NCBI RefSeq assembly: GCF_000721235.1
Contig: NZ_JOFH01000011.1
Coordinates: 124,001-188,000, forward strand
DNA: 64,000 nucleotides
Source: Streptomyces olivaceus
GTDB taxonomy: Bacteria > Actinomycetota > Actinomycetes > Streptomycetales > Streptomycetaceae
Direction: 5' to 3'
The notes under the pieces are model-generated. The model made no database searches. It was not told where the DNA came from and saw only the letters and a list, made by a program, of their open reading frames with translations. Position numbers and translations under genes: made by a program. Positions 43,234 to 52,524 of the stretch are shown piece by piece (positions within the stretch are counted from its first letter, which is position 1; the number at the start of each line of letters is the position of its first letter).

Positions 43234-43994
43234 CGTCGCTCCTCGCCCGTGGGAGCCTCGTGTCCCTCGCCGCCCTGGTGGGCAGCCTCCGCGCGGCGTC
43301 CGCGTGCCCACAGGACGAGCGGTGCCGCCAGCGCGGCCACCAGGACGGGTACCCCGGCGGGCAGGACGGGCAGCAGGCCGAGCCCCAGGAGGACGGCCAG
43401 GGCGGCGACCGCGCGCTCGGTGGCGGTCGTCAGCATCGGTGCCAGCAGGGCCAGGAAGACGGCGGGGCCGGCCGCGTCGAGCCCCCAGGCGTCGGTGTCG
43501 CCGATGGCCTCGGCGCCCAGCGCGCCGAGCAGTGTGGTGGCGTTCCACAGCAGGTACAGGGTGAGTCCGGTGACGGTGAACCCGATGCGGACGGCGCGCC
43601 GGGTGGGCTGTGCCAGGGCCACGGCCGTCGTCTCGTCGATGACCCACTGCGCGGCGAACGGCCGCACCGCGCGCGGGAGGGCGAGCAGCTGCGACAGGCG
43701 CAGCCCGTAGAACGCGTTGCGCACGCCCAGGAAGAAGGCTCCCGCCGCCGCGGTGAGCGGGTTGCCGCCGGCCGCGAGCGCCCCGACGAGCGCGAACTGG
43801 GACGCTCCGGTGAACACCAGGAGGCTGAGCGCGCACGTCTGCGCCAGGGTCAGTCCGCTGCCGGCCGAGGTCACCCCGAAGGCGAACCCGGACAGTCCGA
43901 CGGCGACTCCGACCCCCAGGGCGTCCCGCACGACGGCGGAGTCGGGCTTGTCCTCGGCGGTGTCCGCCTCGGGGAGGGCTGTTCGTTCAGTCAC
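43230..43994 (-). CDS. AzlC-family branched-chain amino acid exporter
   Basis: 254 residues, GTG 43994 overlapping the regulator stop (GTGA). Family motifs: GLSGFAFGVTSAGSGLTLAQTCALSLLVFTGASQFALVG, FFLGVRNAFYGLRLSQLL and QWVIDETTAVAL. About seven membrane segments. With AzlD it exports branched-chain amino acids; co-transcription with an AraC regulator suggests induction by such a compound. Confidence 0.9.
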   Translation of the reverse strand: MTERTALPEADTAEDKPDSAVVRDALGVGVAVGLSGFAFGVTSAGSGLTLAQTCALSLLVFTGASQFALVGALAAGGNPLTAAAGAFFLGVRNAFYGLRLSQLLALPRAVRPFAAQWVIDETTAVALAQPTRRAVRIGFTVTGLTLYLLWNATTLLGALGAEAIGDTDAWGLDAAGPAVFLALLAPMLTTATERAVAALAVLLGLGLLPVLPAGVPVLVAALAAPLVLWARGRRAEAAHQGGEGHEAPTGEERR

Positions 43995-44857
43995 GCCCGG
44001 GACGGTAGGCGCGACCGGCGCCGCGCGTCTTGTACGTTCTTGCGCTCCCGCTGGTAGGCGCCGGGCGGCACGCCCACGATCCGCGCGAAGTGCCGGTTCA
44101 GGTGCGGCTGGTCGGTGAACCCCACGGCGACGGCGGCATCGGCCGGTGCCGTGCCGGCGTCGAGCAGTCGCCGCGCGCGGCGCACCCGGGCGTCCGTCAG
44201 CCAGCTGTGGGGCGGCATGCCGTAGGCGTCCCGGAAGGCCCGCAGCAGCGCGAACGGGCTGCTCCCGAGCTCCGCAGCGAGCCGCTCGAGGCTCGGCGGG
44301 TCGGCCATCCGCTCCTCCAGCGCGGCACGCGCGCGTGCCGCTGCCCCGGCACCGGCCGTCCGCACCCTGCGCCGGGGCAGCGGACCGCCGTTGAGCCGCA
44401 GCAGCCGGGTCACGGCCACTCTCAGCAGCGTGTCGGCGGCGAGCGCGTTCCCCTCGTCGGCGGCCCGCAGCACGCGGTGCACCAGTTCGACGGTGTACGG
44501 ATCGTCGAGCACCGGCCGGACGAAGCCGGGGGTCCCGCGCAGCGTCGTCGTCTCCGCCGCGATCCCGGCCACCAGCTCGGGCGCGGGATAGACGGCCCCG
44601 TAACGCCAACCCTCCGGCACTCCGGCCCGGCCCGTGTGCGGGGTGTCCGGGTTGACGAGGGCGAGGGAGCCCGCGCCGGCGTACTGGTCGCTGCCGCCGT
44701 GGTGAAAAATCTCCGCGCCGTCGGCGATGGCGGCGATGACGAAGTGCTCGTGGGTGTGGCGGACGAAGGTCTTGCGTATGTACTTGGCCCGGAGCAGGTC
44801 GACATCGGGCAGCTCCGCGTACCGCCAGTGCCGCGCCCGCTCGTCCGTTCCCGCCAT
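43991..44857 (-). CDS. AraC-family regulator
   Basis: 288 residues, ATG 44857 with a GGGGG run before it. The N-terminal cupin-like AraC binding domain (HTHEHFVIAAIADGAEIFHHGG, then SLALVNPDTPHTG) would bind the effector; the C-terminal pair of helix-turn-helices reads LERLAAELGSSPFALLRAFRDAYGMPPHSWL and DAAVAVGFTDQPHLNRHFARIVGVPPGAYQ. It is first in the operon with azlC and azlD and probably activates them. It is divergent from lhr, with a 204-base gap. Confidence 0.9.
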   Translation of the reverse strand: MAGTDERARHWRYAELPDVDLLRAKYIRKTFVRHTHEHFVIAAIADGAEIFHHGGSDQYAGAGSLALVNPDTPHTGRAGVPEGWRYGAVYPAPELVAGIAAETTTLRGTPGFVRPVLDDPYTVELVHRVLRAADEGNALAADTLLRVAVTRLLRLNGGPLPRRRVRTAGAGAAARARAALEERMADPPSLERLAAELGSSPFALLRAFRDAYGMPPHSWLTDARVRRARRLLDAGTAPADAAVAVGFTDQPHLNRHFARIVGVPPGAYQRERKNVQDARRRSRLPSRA

Positions 44858-45061
44858 ACCCCCATTGTCCGTCACCCGCCACGGGCTCCTCTCGGACACC
44901 CGCACGCCGGCTCTCCTCCGCGCCCGCCCGCCGGCGCGGGCTCCCTCCGCCACGTCCGCCACCTTCACACCGGCTTCTCCGACGACCCGGCGGGCCCTCG
45001 CCCCGCCCGGCCGTCGTGCCTGTCCAGGCCGATTGTCAGTGGCGGGGTGCACGATGGATTC

Positions 45062-48000
45062 ATGGTCAGCTCCGCACACCGAGCCCTGGACGGCTTCTCC
45101 CCCGCGACCCGCGGCTGGTTCACGGGGGCGTTCTCCGCGCCCACCTCCGCCCAGGCCGGCGCGTGGCAGGCCATCTCGGCGGGCTCGGACGTCCTGGTGG
45201 TCGCCCCCACCGGCTCCGGCAAGACGCTGGCCGCCTTCCTCGCCGCCCTGGACCAGCTGACCTCGACGCCCCCGCCCGCCGACCCCAAGAAGCGCTGCCG
45301 CGTCCTGTACGTCTCTCCGCTCAAGGCCCTGGCCGTCGACGTCGAGCGCAATCTCCGCAGCCCGCTGACCGGCATCCGCCAGGAGTCCGTACGGCTCGGC
45401 CTGCCCGAGCCCGAGGTCAAGGTCGGCATCCGCTCCGGCGACACCCCGGCCGCCGAGCGCCGCGCCCTGTCCACCCGGCCGCCGGACATCCTGATCACCA
45501 CGCCGGAGTCGCTGTTCCTGATGCTGACCTCGGCCACGCGCGAGGCGCTGACCGGCATCGAGACGGTGATCCTCGACGAGGTGCACGCGGTCGCGGGGAC
45601 CAAGCGCGGCGCCCACCTCGCGCTCACCCTGGAGCGGCTGGACGAGCTGCTGCCGAAGCCGGCCCGCCGCATCGGGCTGTCGGCGACGGTCCGCCCGGTG
45701 GACGAGGTCGCCCGGTTCCTCGCCCCGCGCGGCAGGGTCGAGATCGTCCAGCCGGAGTCGGGCAAGGAGTTCGACCTGTCGGTCGTCGTCCCGGTGGAGG
45801 ACCTGGGCGAGCTGGGCGGCTCCCCGGTCGCGGACGGCAACGAGGGCGCGGAGCGACCGTCGATCTGGCCGCACGTCGAGGAGCGGATCACCGACCTCGT
45901 CCAGTCGCACCGCTCCACCATCGTCTTCGCCAACTCCCGTCGGCTGGCGGAGCGCCTGTGCAACCGGCTCAACGAGATCGCGTACGAACGCGCGACCGGC
46001 GAGCCCCTGGACGAGCACCACTCCCCCGCCGAGCTGATGGGCGGCTCGGGCGCCGCCCAGGGCGCGCCGCCCGTGATCGCCCGCGCCCACCACGGCTCGG
46101 TCTCCAAGGAGCAGCGCGCCGTCGTGGAGGAGGACCTCAAGGCGGGCCGCCTGCCAGCGGTGGTCGCCACCTCGAGTCTGGAGCTGGGCATCGACATGGG
46201 CGCCGTCGACCTGGTCGTCCAGGTGGAGTCGCCGCCCTCCGTGGCCTCCGGCCTCCAGCGCGTCGGCCGCGCGGGTCACCAGGTCGGTGCGGTCTCCACG
46301 GGCGTGGTCTTCCCCAAGTACCGCGGCGACCTCGTGCAGTCGGCCGTGGTCACCGAGCGGATGCGCAGCGGCGCCATCGAGGCCCTCAGGATCCCGGCCA
46401 ACCCGCTGGACGTACTGGCCCAGCAGGTGGTGGCGATGACCGCGCTGGACACCTGGCAGGTCGACGACCTCCTGGCCACCGTCCGCCGTGCCGCCCCGTT
46501 CGCCTCCCTCCCGGAGTCGGCCTTCACTGCCGTCCTGGACATGCTCGCGGGCCGCTATCCCTCCGACGCCTTCGCCGAGCTGCGCCCGCGCGTGGTGTGG
46601 GACCGGGTCGCCGGCACGGTCACCGGCCGTCCGGGGGCGCAGCGGCTCGCCGTCACGTCCGGGGGCACGATCCCCGACCGCGGGCTGTTCGGCGTGTTCC
46701 TCGCCGGTGCCGATCCGAAGAAGGGCGGTGGCCGGGTCGGCGAGCTGGACGAGGAGATGGTGTACGAGTCCCGTGTGGGCGACGTCTTCACGCTCGGCAC
46801 CAGTTCCTGGCGGATCGAGGACATCACGCGCGACCGGGTCCTGGTCTCGCCGGCGCCCGGTGTGCCGGGCAGGCTGCCGTTCTGGAAGGGCGACCAGCTG
46901 GGCCGCCCGCTGGAGCTGGGGCGGGCGCTGGGAGCGTTCCTGCGCGAGGTCGGCTCCCTGTCCGCGGAGGACGCGCGGCTGCGTCTGGTGACCGCGGGTC
47001 TGGACGCCTGGGCCGCGGACAACGTACTGGCCTACCTCGACGAGCAGCGCGAGGCCTGCGGTCATGTCCCCGACGACCGCACGATCGTCGTCGAGCGCTT
47101 CCGGGACGAGCTGGGCGACTGGCGGGTCGTGGTCCACTCCCCCTTCGGCGCCCAGGTCCACGCTCCCTGGGCCCTCGCCCTCGGCGCCCGCCTGACCGAG
47201 CGGTACGGCATGGACGCCCAGGTGATGCACGCCGACGACGGCATCGTGCTGCGCCTGCCGGACGCCGACCTCATGGGCCTGGACTTCCTCGACCAGGACC
47301 CCGCGAAGCCCGGCCTGGAGTACGACGCGGAGAAGGCGCCCGTGGGCGCGGCCGACGTCGTCTTCGACAAGGGCGAGGTCGACCGGGTGGTCACCGACCA
47401 GGTGGGCGGTTCGGCGCTATTCGCGTCCCGCTTCCGCGAGTGCGCCGCCCGCGCGCTGCTGCTGCCGCGCCGCAGTCCCGGCAGGCGCACTCCGCTGTGG
47501 CAGCAGCGGCAGCGCGCCGCGCAGCTCCTGGAGGTGGCGAGCGAGTACGGCTCGTTCCCGATCGTGCTGGAGGCGATCCGCGAGTGCCTGCAGGACGTCT
47601 TCGACGTGCCCGGCCTGGTCGAGCTGATGGGCGACGTGGAGTCCCGCAGGGTGCGCCTGGTCGAGGTCACCACCCCGGAGCCGTCCCCGTTCGCCCGCTC
47701 GCTGCTCTTCGGCTACGTCGCGCAGTTCCTGTACGAGGGGGACTCGCCGCTCGCCGAGCGCCGCGCCGCCGCCCTCTCCCTGGACTCGCGGCTGCTGGCC
47801 GAGTTGCTCGGCCAGGCGGAGCTGCGGGAGCTGCTCGACGCGGAGGTGCTGACCGAGCTGGAGCGCGAGCTGCAGTGGCTCACCGAGGACCGTCGCGTCA
47901 AGGACCCGGAAGGCGTCGCCGATCTGCTGCGGCTGCTCGGCCCGCTCACGGACGCGGAGCTGGCCGAGCGGGGCGCCGAGCCGCAGTGGGCGCCGGAGCT

Positions 48001-50074
48001 GGCGGCGGCCCGCCGCGCGATCGGCGTGCGGATCGCCGGCGCGGAGCACTGGGCGGCGATCGAGGACGCGGGCCGGCTGCGCGACGCGCTGGGCACGGCG
48101 CTGCCGGTCGGTGTGCCCGAGGCCTTCACCGAGCCGGTCAAGGACCCGCTCGGCGACCTCCTCGCCCGCCATGCCCGCACCCACGGCCCCTTCACGTCGG
48201 TCACCGCGGCGGCCCGCTTCGGGCTGGGCGTGGCGGTCACCGAGGGCGCCCTGCAGCGGCTCGCCGCGGCGGGCCGGGTCGTCCAGGGCGAGTTCCATCC
48301 GGCCGGCATCGGCCAGGAGTGGTGCGACGCGACCGTGCTGCGCAGGCTGCGCCGACGTTCCCTGGCCGCCCTCCGGCACGAGCTGGAGCCGGTGCCACCG
48401 GCCGCGCTGGGCCAGTTCCTGCCCCAGTGGCAGCACCTCGGCAAGGGGCACACCCTGCGCGGTGTCGACGGGCTGGTGCGCGCGGTGGAGCAGTTGCAGG
48501 GCGCGTCGGTGCCCGCCTCCGCCCTGGAGAAGCTGGTCCTGCCCTCCCGGGTCGCGCACTACAACCCGGCGATGCTGGACGAGCTGACGGCCGCAGGTGA
48601 GGTGGTGTGGGCCGGAGCCGGCTCGCTGCCCGGCAAGGACGGCTGGGTCTCGCTGTACCTGGCGGACGCGGCCCCGCTGCTGCTGCCGCCCCCGCACCCC
48701 CTGGAGACGACGGCCCTGCACGAATCCGTGCTGACCGCTCTCTCGGGCGGCTACGGCCTCTTCTTCCGGCAGATCGCCGACCAGGTCCGTGCCACCACCC
48801 ACCCGGACGCCACCGATCCGCAGCTGGCCGATGCCCTGTGGGACCTGGCCTGGTCCGGACGGCTGACCAACGACACGCTCGCACCCCTGCGCTCGCTGCT
48901 GGGCTCGGGTCGCACCGCGGGCTCGACCGCCCACCGTGCCAGGCGCGCGGTGCCCCGCGGACGGTACGGCTCGCTGACGGCAGCCGCCCGTCCGGCGTCC
49001 CGTACGGGTCCGCCGACCGTCGCGGGCCGCTGGTCGCTGCTGCCTGCCCGGGAGGATGACGCCACGGTGCGGGCGCACGCCCTGGCCCGGGCGCTCCTCG
49101 ACCGGCACGGCGTGGTGACCCGCGGTGCCGTGGGCGCGGAGGGCGTCGAAGGGGGTTTCTCCGCGGTGTACCGGATCCTGGCCGCGATGGAGGAGAGCGG
49201 GCAGGCCCGGCGCGGCTATGTCGTGGAGGGGCTCGGCGCGGCGCAGTTCGCCATGGAGGGCGCCGTGGACCGCCTGCGCGCGGTGGCGAACGCCCGCGAG
49301 CGCGGTGACGGACGGTCCGGCCGGACGGGGGCCACCGGCGGCGGCCCCGGGGCGGCCCCGACCGGTTCCGGGCCCCCGGCCGGACCCGGCGGCCACCACG
49401 AGCCGGACCCTTACGACGACGGCTTCCCTTACGGCGACGGCTTCCCGGGTGCCGGGGGTGCTGCGGACCCCGACGGCTTCCCCGACTTCCCCGATCCCGA
49501 CGGCTCCTCGGATCCACACGGCCTGGGCCGGTCCCCGTCCCGCGGGGACTACATCTCGCCGCGGGACTACGCGGAGCCGGGCGCAGGCGGTCCGCGCGGA
49601 GGCGGGGCCCAGGGTGGCTTCGGCGGTTGGCGCGGCCCGTACGACACCGGCCACCCCGGCCGCCGGGGCCGTCCCGCCGAGGGTCCGCAGGCCCTCGTCC
49701 TGGCCGCCGCCGACCCGGCGAACTCCTACGGCGCGGCCCTCCCCTGGCCCGAGCCCCCGGCGGGCGCCACGCACAAGCCCGGCCGCAAGGCGGGCTCCCT
49801 GGTGGTGCTCGTCGAGGGTGAACCCGCGCTCTACATGGAGCGCGGCGGAAAGACACTGCTGCTGTGGCCCTCGGACCCCGACGCCCTCCCCGCCGAGGAC
49901 CCGCGGCTGCGGGCCGCCACGGAGGCGCTCGCGGCAGCCGCCCGGGCGGGTTCGCTCGGCACGGTCACCGTGGAGCGTGTCAACGGCGAGGCGGCCCTGA
50001 CGTCACCTTTCGGGCCCCTGCTGGAGGAGGCCGGTTTCATCGCCACCCCGCGTGGTCTGCGGATCAGGGCGTGA
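45062..50074 (+). CDS. lhr: ATP-dependent helicase Lhr, large form
   Basis: 1670 residues, ATG 45062. SF2 helicase: Walker A VVAPTGSGKTLAAF (about 47-60), VLYVSPLKALAVDVERNL, TTPESLFLML, DEVHAVAGTKRG as motif II and LSATVRP as motif III; the second RecA domain has ATSSLELGIDMGAVDLVVQVESPPSVASGLQRVGRAGHQ. The winged-helix and Lhr core domains follow, then the large Lhr C-terminal domain. Mycobacterial Lhr unwinds RNA:DNA hybrids and acts in DNA repair. A Gly/Pro/Asp-rich insertion at about 1414-1545, with repeated DGFP, interrupts the C-terminal region, which then resumes with QALVLAAADPANSYG. The stop is 18 bases before the glycosylase gene, so the two form a repair operon. Confidence 0.95.
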   Translation: MVSSAHRALDGFSPATRGWFTGAFSAPTSAQAGAWQAISAGSDVLVVAPTGSGKTLAAFLAALDQLTSTPPPADPKKRCRVLYVSPLKALAVDVERNLRSPLTGIRQESVRLGLPEPEVKVGIRSGDTPAAERRALSTRPPDILITTPESLFLMLTSATREALTGIETVILDEVHAVAGTKRGAHLALTLERLDELLPKPARRIGLSATVRPVDEVARFLAPRGRVEIVQPESGKEFDLSVVVPVEDLGELGGSPVADGNEGAERPSIWPHVEERITDLVQSHRSTIVFANSRRLAERLCNRLNEIAYERATGEPLDEHHSPAELMGGSGAAQGAPPVIARAHHGSVSKEQRAVVEEDLKAGRLPAVVATSSLELGIDMGAVDLVVQVESPPSVASGLQRVGRAGHQVGAVSTGVVFPKYRGDLVQSAVVTERMRSGAIEALRIPANPLDVLAQQVVAMTALDTWQVDDLLATVRRAAPFASLPESAFTAVLDMLAGRYPSDAFAELRPRVVWDRVAGTVTGRPGAQRLAVTSGGTIPDRGLFGVFLAGADPKKGGGRVGELDEEMVYESRVGDVFTLGTSSWRIEDITRDRVLVSPAPGVPGRLPFWKGDQLGRPLELGRALGAFLREVGSLSAEDARLRLVTAGLDAWAADNVLAYLDEQREACGHVPDDRTIVVERFRDELGDWRVVVHSPFGAQVHAPWALALGARLTERYGMDAQVMHADDGIVLRLPDADLMGLDFLDQDPAKPGLEYDAEKAPVGAADVVFDKGEVDRVVTDQVGGSALFASRFRECAARALLLPRRSPGRRTPLWQQRQRAAQLLEVASEYGSFPIVLEAIRECLQDVFDVPGLVELMGDVESRRVRLVEVTTPEPSPFARSLLFGYVAQFLYEGDSPLAERRAAALSLDSRLLAELLGQAELRELLDAEVLTELERELQWLTEDRRVKDPEGVADLLRLLGPLTDAELAERGAEPQWAPELAAARRAIGVRIAGAEHWAAIEDAGRLRDALGTALPVGVPEAFTEPVKDPLGDLLARHARTHGPFTSVTAAARFGLGVAVTEGALQRLAAAGRVVQGEFHPAGIGQEWCDATVLRRLRRRSLAALRHELEPVPPAALGQFLPQWQHLGKGHTLRGVDGLVRAVEQLQGASVPASALEKLVLPSRVAHYNPAMLDELTAAGEVVWAGAGSLPGKDGWVSLYLADAAPLLLPPPHPLETTALHESVLTALSGGYGLFFRQIADQVRATTHPDATDPQLADALWDLAWSGRLTNDTLAPLRSLLGSGRTAGSTAHRARRAVPRGRYGSLTAAARPASRTGPPTVAGRWSLLPAREDDATVRAHALARALLDRHGVVTRGAVGAEGVEGGFSAVYRILAAMEESGQARRGYVVEGLGAAQFAMEGAVDRLRAVANARERGDGRSGRTGATGGGPGAAPTGSGPPAGPGGHHEPDPYDDGFPYGDGFPGAGGAADPDGFPDFPDPDGSSDPHGLGRSPSRGDYISPRDYAEPGAGGPRGGGAQGGFGGWRGPYDTGHPGRRGRPAEGPQALVLAAADPANSYGAALPWPEPPAGATHKPGRKAGSLVVLVEGEPALYMERGGKTLLLWPSDPDALPAEDPRLRAATEALAAAARAGSLGTVTVERVNGEAALTSPFGPLLEEAGFIATPRGLRIRA

Positions 50075-50092
50075 GCCTGTCACCCTTGAGCC

Positions 50093-50923
50093 ATGCCCGA
50101 AGGTGACACGGTCTGGCAGGCGGCGCGGCGGTTGCACGACGCCCTCGCGGGCAAGGTCCTGACCCGCAGCGACTTCCGCGTGCCCCGGTACGCGACGGCC
50201 GACCTCACCGGTCGCGCCGTCCTGGACGTCACCCCGCGCGGCAAGCATCTGCTCACCCGCGTCGAGGGCGGCCTGACGGTGCACTCGCACCTGCGCATGG
50301 ACGGTTCCTGGAAGGTGTTCGCACCCGGTCAGCGCTGGAGGGGCGGCCCGGCGCACCAGATCAGGGTGATTCTCGCCACCGCCGACCGCACGGCCGTCGG
50401 CTACCGCCTCCCGGTGCTGGAGATCCTGCGCACCGCCGACGAGCAGCGCGTCGTCGGCCACCTCGGCCCGGACCTGCTGGGCCCCGACTGGGACCCCGTA
50501 CGCGCGCTCGGCAACCTGCGCGCGGACCCGGGCCGGTCCGTCGGCGAGGCCCTGCTCGACCAGCGCAATCTCGCCGGTGTCGGCAACGTCTACAAGAGCG
50601 AGCTCTGCTTCCTGCTCGGTGTCACTCCCTGGCTCCCCGTGGGTGAGCTGCCCGCCGACCGGGCCACGCAGCTTCCCGCACTCGCGCAGAAGCTCCTGGA
50701 GGCCAACCGTGAACGCCCGGTCCGCCGTACGACGGGCCTGCGCGGCCAGGACCTGTTCGTGTACGGCCGGGCGCCCCGGCCCTGCCTGCGCTGCGGCACA
50801 CCGGTGCGCGTGGCCGACCAGGGCGACGGCTCCCGCGAGCGCCCCACCTTCTGGTGCCCCACCTGCCAGGCCGGACCCGCTCCGCGTTCGCGCGGCTCCT
50901 CGGCCACGCGAACGCGGAGCTGA
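50093..50923 (+). CDS. Fpg/Nei-family DNA glycosylase (Nei2-like endonuclease VIII)
   Basis: 276 residues, ATG 50093. The start MPEGDTVWQAARRLHDAL has the catalytic Pro2-Glu3 after Met removal. The helix-two-turn-helix segment is DQRNLAGVGNVYKSEL. The C-terminal zinc finger is CLRCGTPVRVADQGDGSRERPTFWCPTCQ, complete with four cysteines, and the loop between is short as in Nei2. It removes oxidised pyrimidines and nicks the backbone. It is co-transcribed with lhr, suggesting joint work in base-lesion repair. Confidence 0.92.
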   Translation: MPEGDTVWQAARRLHDALAGKVLTRSDFRVPRYATADLTGRAVLDVTPRGKHLLTRVEGGLTVHSHLRMDGSWKVFAPGQRWRGGPAHQIRVILATADRTAVGYRLPVLEILRTADEQRVVGHLGPDLLGPDWDPVRALGNLRADPGRSVGEALLDQRNLAGVGNVYKSELCFLLGVTPWLPVGELPADRATQLPALAQKLLEANRERPVRRTTGLRGQDLFVYGRAPRPCLRCGTPVRVADQGDGSRERPTFWCPTCQAGPAPRSRGSSATRTRS

Positions 50924-50960
50924 GACCCCACCGGCACCGGCTCCCGCTCCCGCTCCCGCC

Positions 50961-51010
50961 GCACCGCACCGCACCGCACCGCACCGCACCGCACCGCACC
51001 GCACCGCACC
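50961..51010. repeat. GCACC microsatellite, ten perfect copies
   Basis: GCACC is repeated ten times without interruption at 50961-51010, preceded by CTCCCG repeats. It lies between the Nei2-like gene and the small gene at 51036, outside any coding region that I accept. Copy number is likely to vary between strains. Confidence 0.95.
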
Positions 51011-51035
51011 CGTCGAGCATCGACGGGCCGCGAGC

Positions 51036-51374
51036 TCATGGCCGCTTCGCAGACCCCGGCCGATCCGCAGACCCGCCCCGGCCGGTCGGGCCGTTCGCTC
51101 CGACCGTGCCGTCATGACCGTCCGAGCCGACCGGCCCCGGACCCCGCGCCGCCGTGCGCAGGGCCCGTCGCCACCGTCCCGCCTCCAGCGCTCCCCGGGC
51201 CCGGCGACGGGGCGCACAGTGCACCGGCAGCACGCTCAGCCCCCAGCCGCCGACCGCCACCGCTCCTTCGATCACCCCGGCTCCGGGTTCCAGGGCCAGC
51301 CGGAGCACGGCCCACCACCACAGACCGCCGAGGCCCAGCGCGACCGCCCGGCGAGCCGCCCGCGCGGGCTCCAT
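51036..51374 (-). CDS. Small membrane protein downstream of the Dps gene
   Basis: 112 residues, ATG 51374, seven bases after the Dps-like stop on the same strand. Two hydrophobic segments (VALGLGGLWWWAVLRLAL and GVIEGAVAVGGWGLSVLPVHC) are followed by an Arg-rich, then Gly/Asp-rich tail. Comparable small proteins next to dps in other Streptomyces support a real gene, but that is from memory. The C-terminal 60 residues are of low complexity. Function unknown. Confidence 0.55.
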   Translation of the reverse strand: MEPARAARRAVALGLGGLWWWAVLRLALEPGAGVIEGAVAVGGWGLSVLPVHCAPRRRARGALEAGRWRRALRTAARGPGPVGSDGHDGTVGANGPTGRGGSADRPGSAKRP

Positions 51375-51380
51375 GCCGTG

Positions 51381-51851
51381 TCATCCGTTCCCGGCCTGGA
51401 ACATCCAGTGCTGCTTCTCGAGTTCGGCCGTGACCTGGATGAAGATGTCCTGGCTCACCGGATCGGGGTCCCCGGTCGCGGTGATCCGCTCGCGCATCCG
51501 CGCGATCATCACGCCCAGCGCGTCCACGATCGTCTGGACGGCGGTGGTGTCGTCGACCCAGCCCTCGGGGGTCACGTCGATGCCACTGCCGACGGCCACC
51601 GTCGCGGCCCGCCCGTCCGGCGACACACCGAGCGCCGAGGCACGCTCCGCCACGGTGTCCGAGTAGGTGCGCGCGGTGTCGACGAGTTCGTCGAGTTGGA
51701 GGTGCACGGAGCGGAAGCGCGGGCCGACCACGTTCCAGTGGATCTGCTTCGCCACCAGGCCCAGGTCCACGAGGTCGGCGAGAGCGCCCTGCAACGCCTC
51801 GGAGACGGTCTTCAGGTCCGCATCGGACAACGGGCTCTTCACGACGTACAT
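51381..51851 (-). CDS. Dps-family ferritin-like protein
   Basis: 156 residues, ATG 51851 with GGAGG five bases before it. The ferroxidase helices read AKQIHWNVVGPRFRSVHLQLDELVD and YSDTVAERASALGV, the pattern that places the metal site between subunits of the Dps dodecamer. It stores iron and protects DNA; from memory S. coelicolor has three Dps proteins, and this one corresponds to the SCO5756 protein. The tails are short, with little basic charge, so direct DNA binding is doubtful. A long cruciform separates it from clgR. Confidence 0.9.
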   Translation of the reverse strand: MYVVKSPLSDADLKTVSEALQGALADLVDLGLVAKQIHWNVVGPRFRSVHLQLDELVDTARTYSDTVAERASALGVSPDGRAATVAVGSGIDVTPEGWVDDTTAVQTIVDALGVMIARMRERITATGDPDPVSQDIFIQVTAELEKQHWMFQAGNG

Positions 51852-51959
51852 CCACACCTCCGGCGGTTCGGCCCCCGGCCCTCTCTCCCCACGATGACCG
51901 CACCGCACCGGACCGGCAACCGGCGCCCGAGCGGTTGGCGGCTGCGCCCGGACAGGCGA

Positions 51960-52011
51960 AGGCCCCGCCCGCGCCTCTCCGGTCTTCCCGGAGAAGCCCC
52001 GGGCGGGGCCT
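51960..52011 (-). terminator. Terminator between clgR and the Dps gene
   Basis: AGGCCCCGCCCG at 51960-51971 pairs perfectly with 52000-52011, with an inner 7-bp stem (TCTCCGG with CCGGAGA) in the loop. It starts about 24 bases after the clgR stop on the minus strand. Confidence 0.8.
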
Positions 52012-52034
52012 CACACGCACACGTTCTCGGGCGC

Positions 52035-52415
52035 TCAGGCCGCGACGACGTCCACTGCCTCGGCGGGCGCCTTGATGGTCACCCGTTCCGGTGGCACACC
52101 GGCCACCGAGACGGAACCCAGCATCGAGCGCACCGGGGCCGGCACGGTCTCGTTGGGCGTCGCCGCGGCGGACCGCGCCAGCTCGGCGAGGGCGAGTTCG
52201 TCGCTCACTTCCCGCATGAGCTCGGACATCCGTACGTCCAGCGCGTCGCAGATGGCGGAGAGCAGTTCGGAAGAAGCCTCCTTCTGCCCCCGCTCCACCT
52301 CGGAGAGATAGCCGAGTGAGACTCGGGCGGACGAGGAGACTTCGCGCAGAGTACGGCCCTGGCGCTGGCGCTGCCGACGCAGCACGTCACCCAGCAGGCG
52401 ACGGAGCAGAATCAT
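52035..52415 (-). CDS. clgR: Protease gene regulator ClgR
   Basis: 126 residues, ATG 52415 with a GGAGGGAG site. The XRE-type helix-turn-helix reads [30 protein letters not shown], followed by [15 protein letters not shown]. From memory ClgR of S. lividans activates clpP1, clpC and lon and is itself degraded by ClpP, which depends on its last two alanines; here the protein ends in VDVVAA, keeping that degron. It follows cinA on the same strand. Confidence 0.93.
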   Translation of the reverse strand: MILLRRLLGDVLRRQRQRQGRTLREVSSSARVSLGYLSEVERGQKEASSELLSAICDALDVRMSELMREVSDELALAELARSAAATPNETVPAPVRSMLGSVSVAGVPPERVTIKAPAEAVDVVAA

Positions 52416-52524
52416 CGGTGGCTCCCTCCTCGGACCGTGTAACCGCATCCTTCACGCCCCACCGTACCGCCTCGCGCCGCGGCCGTGCGGGGAGCGATGT
52501 CGTGTTCACTCAGGGCTGCAAACA

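Noticed and set aside
43991..47230. 1079-codon minus-strand frame ending in the AraC gene
   Set aside because: Only the last 289 codons are the AraC regulator; the rest is antisense to lhr.
50961..51010. Possible CRISPR array in the GCACC repeats
   Set aside because: The unit is five bases with no spacers; it is a simple microsatellite.
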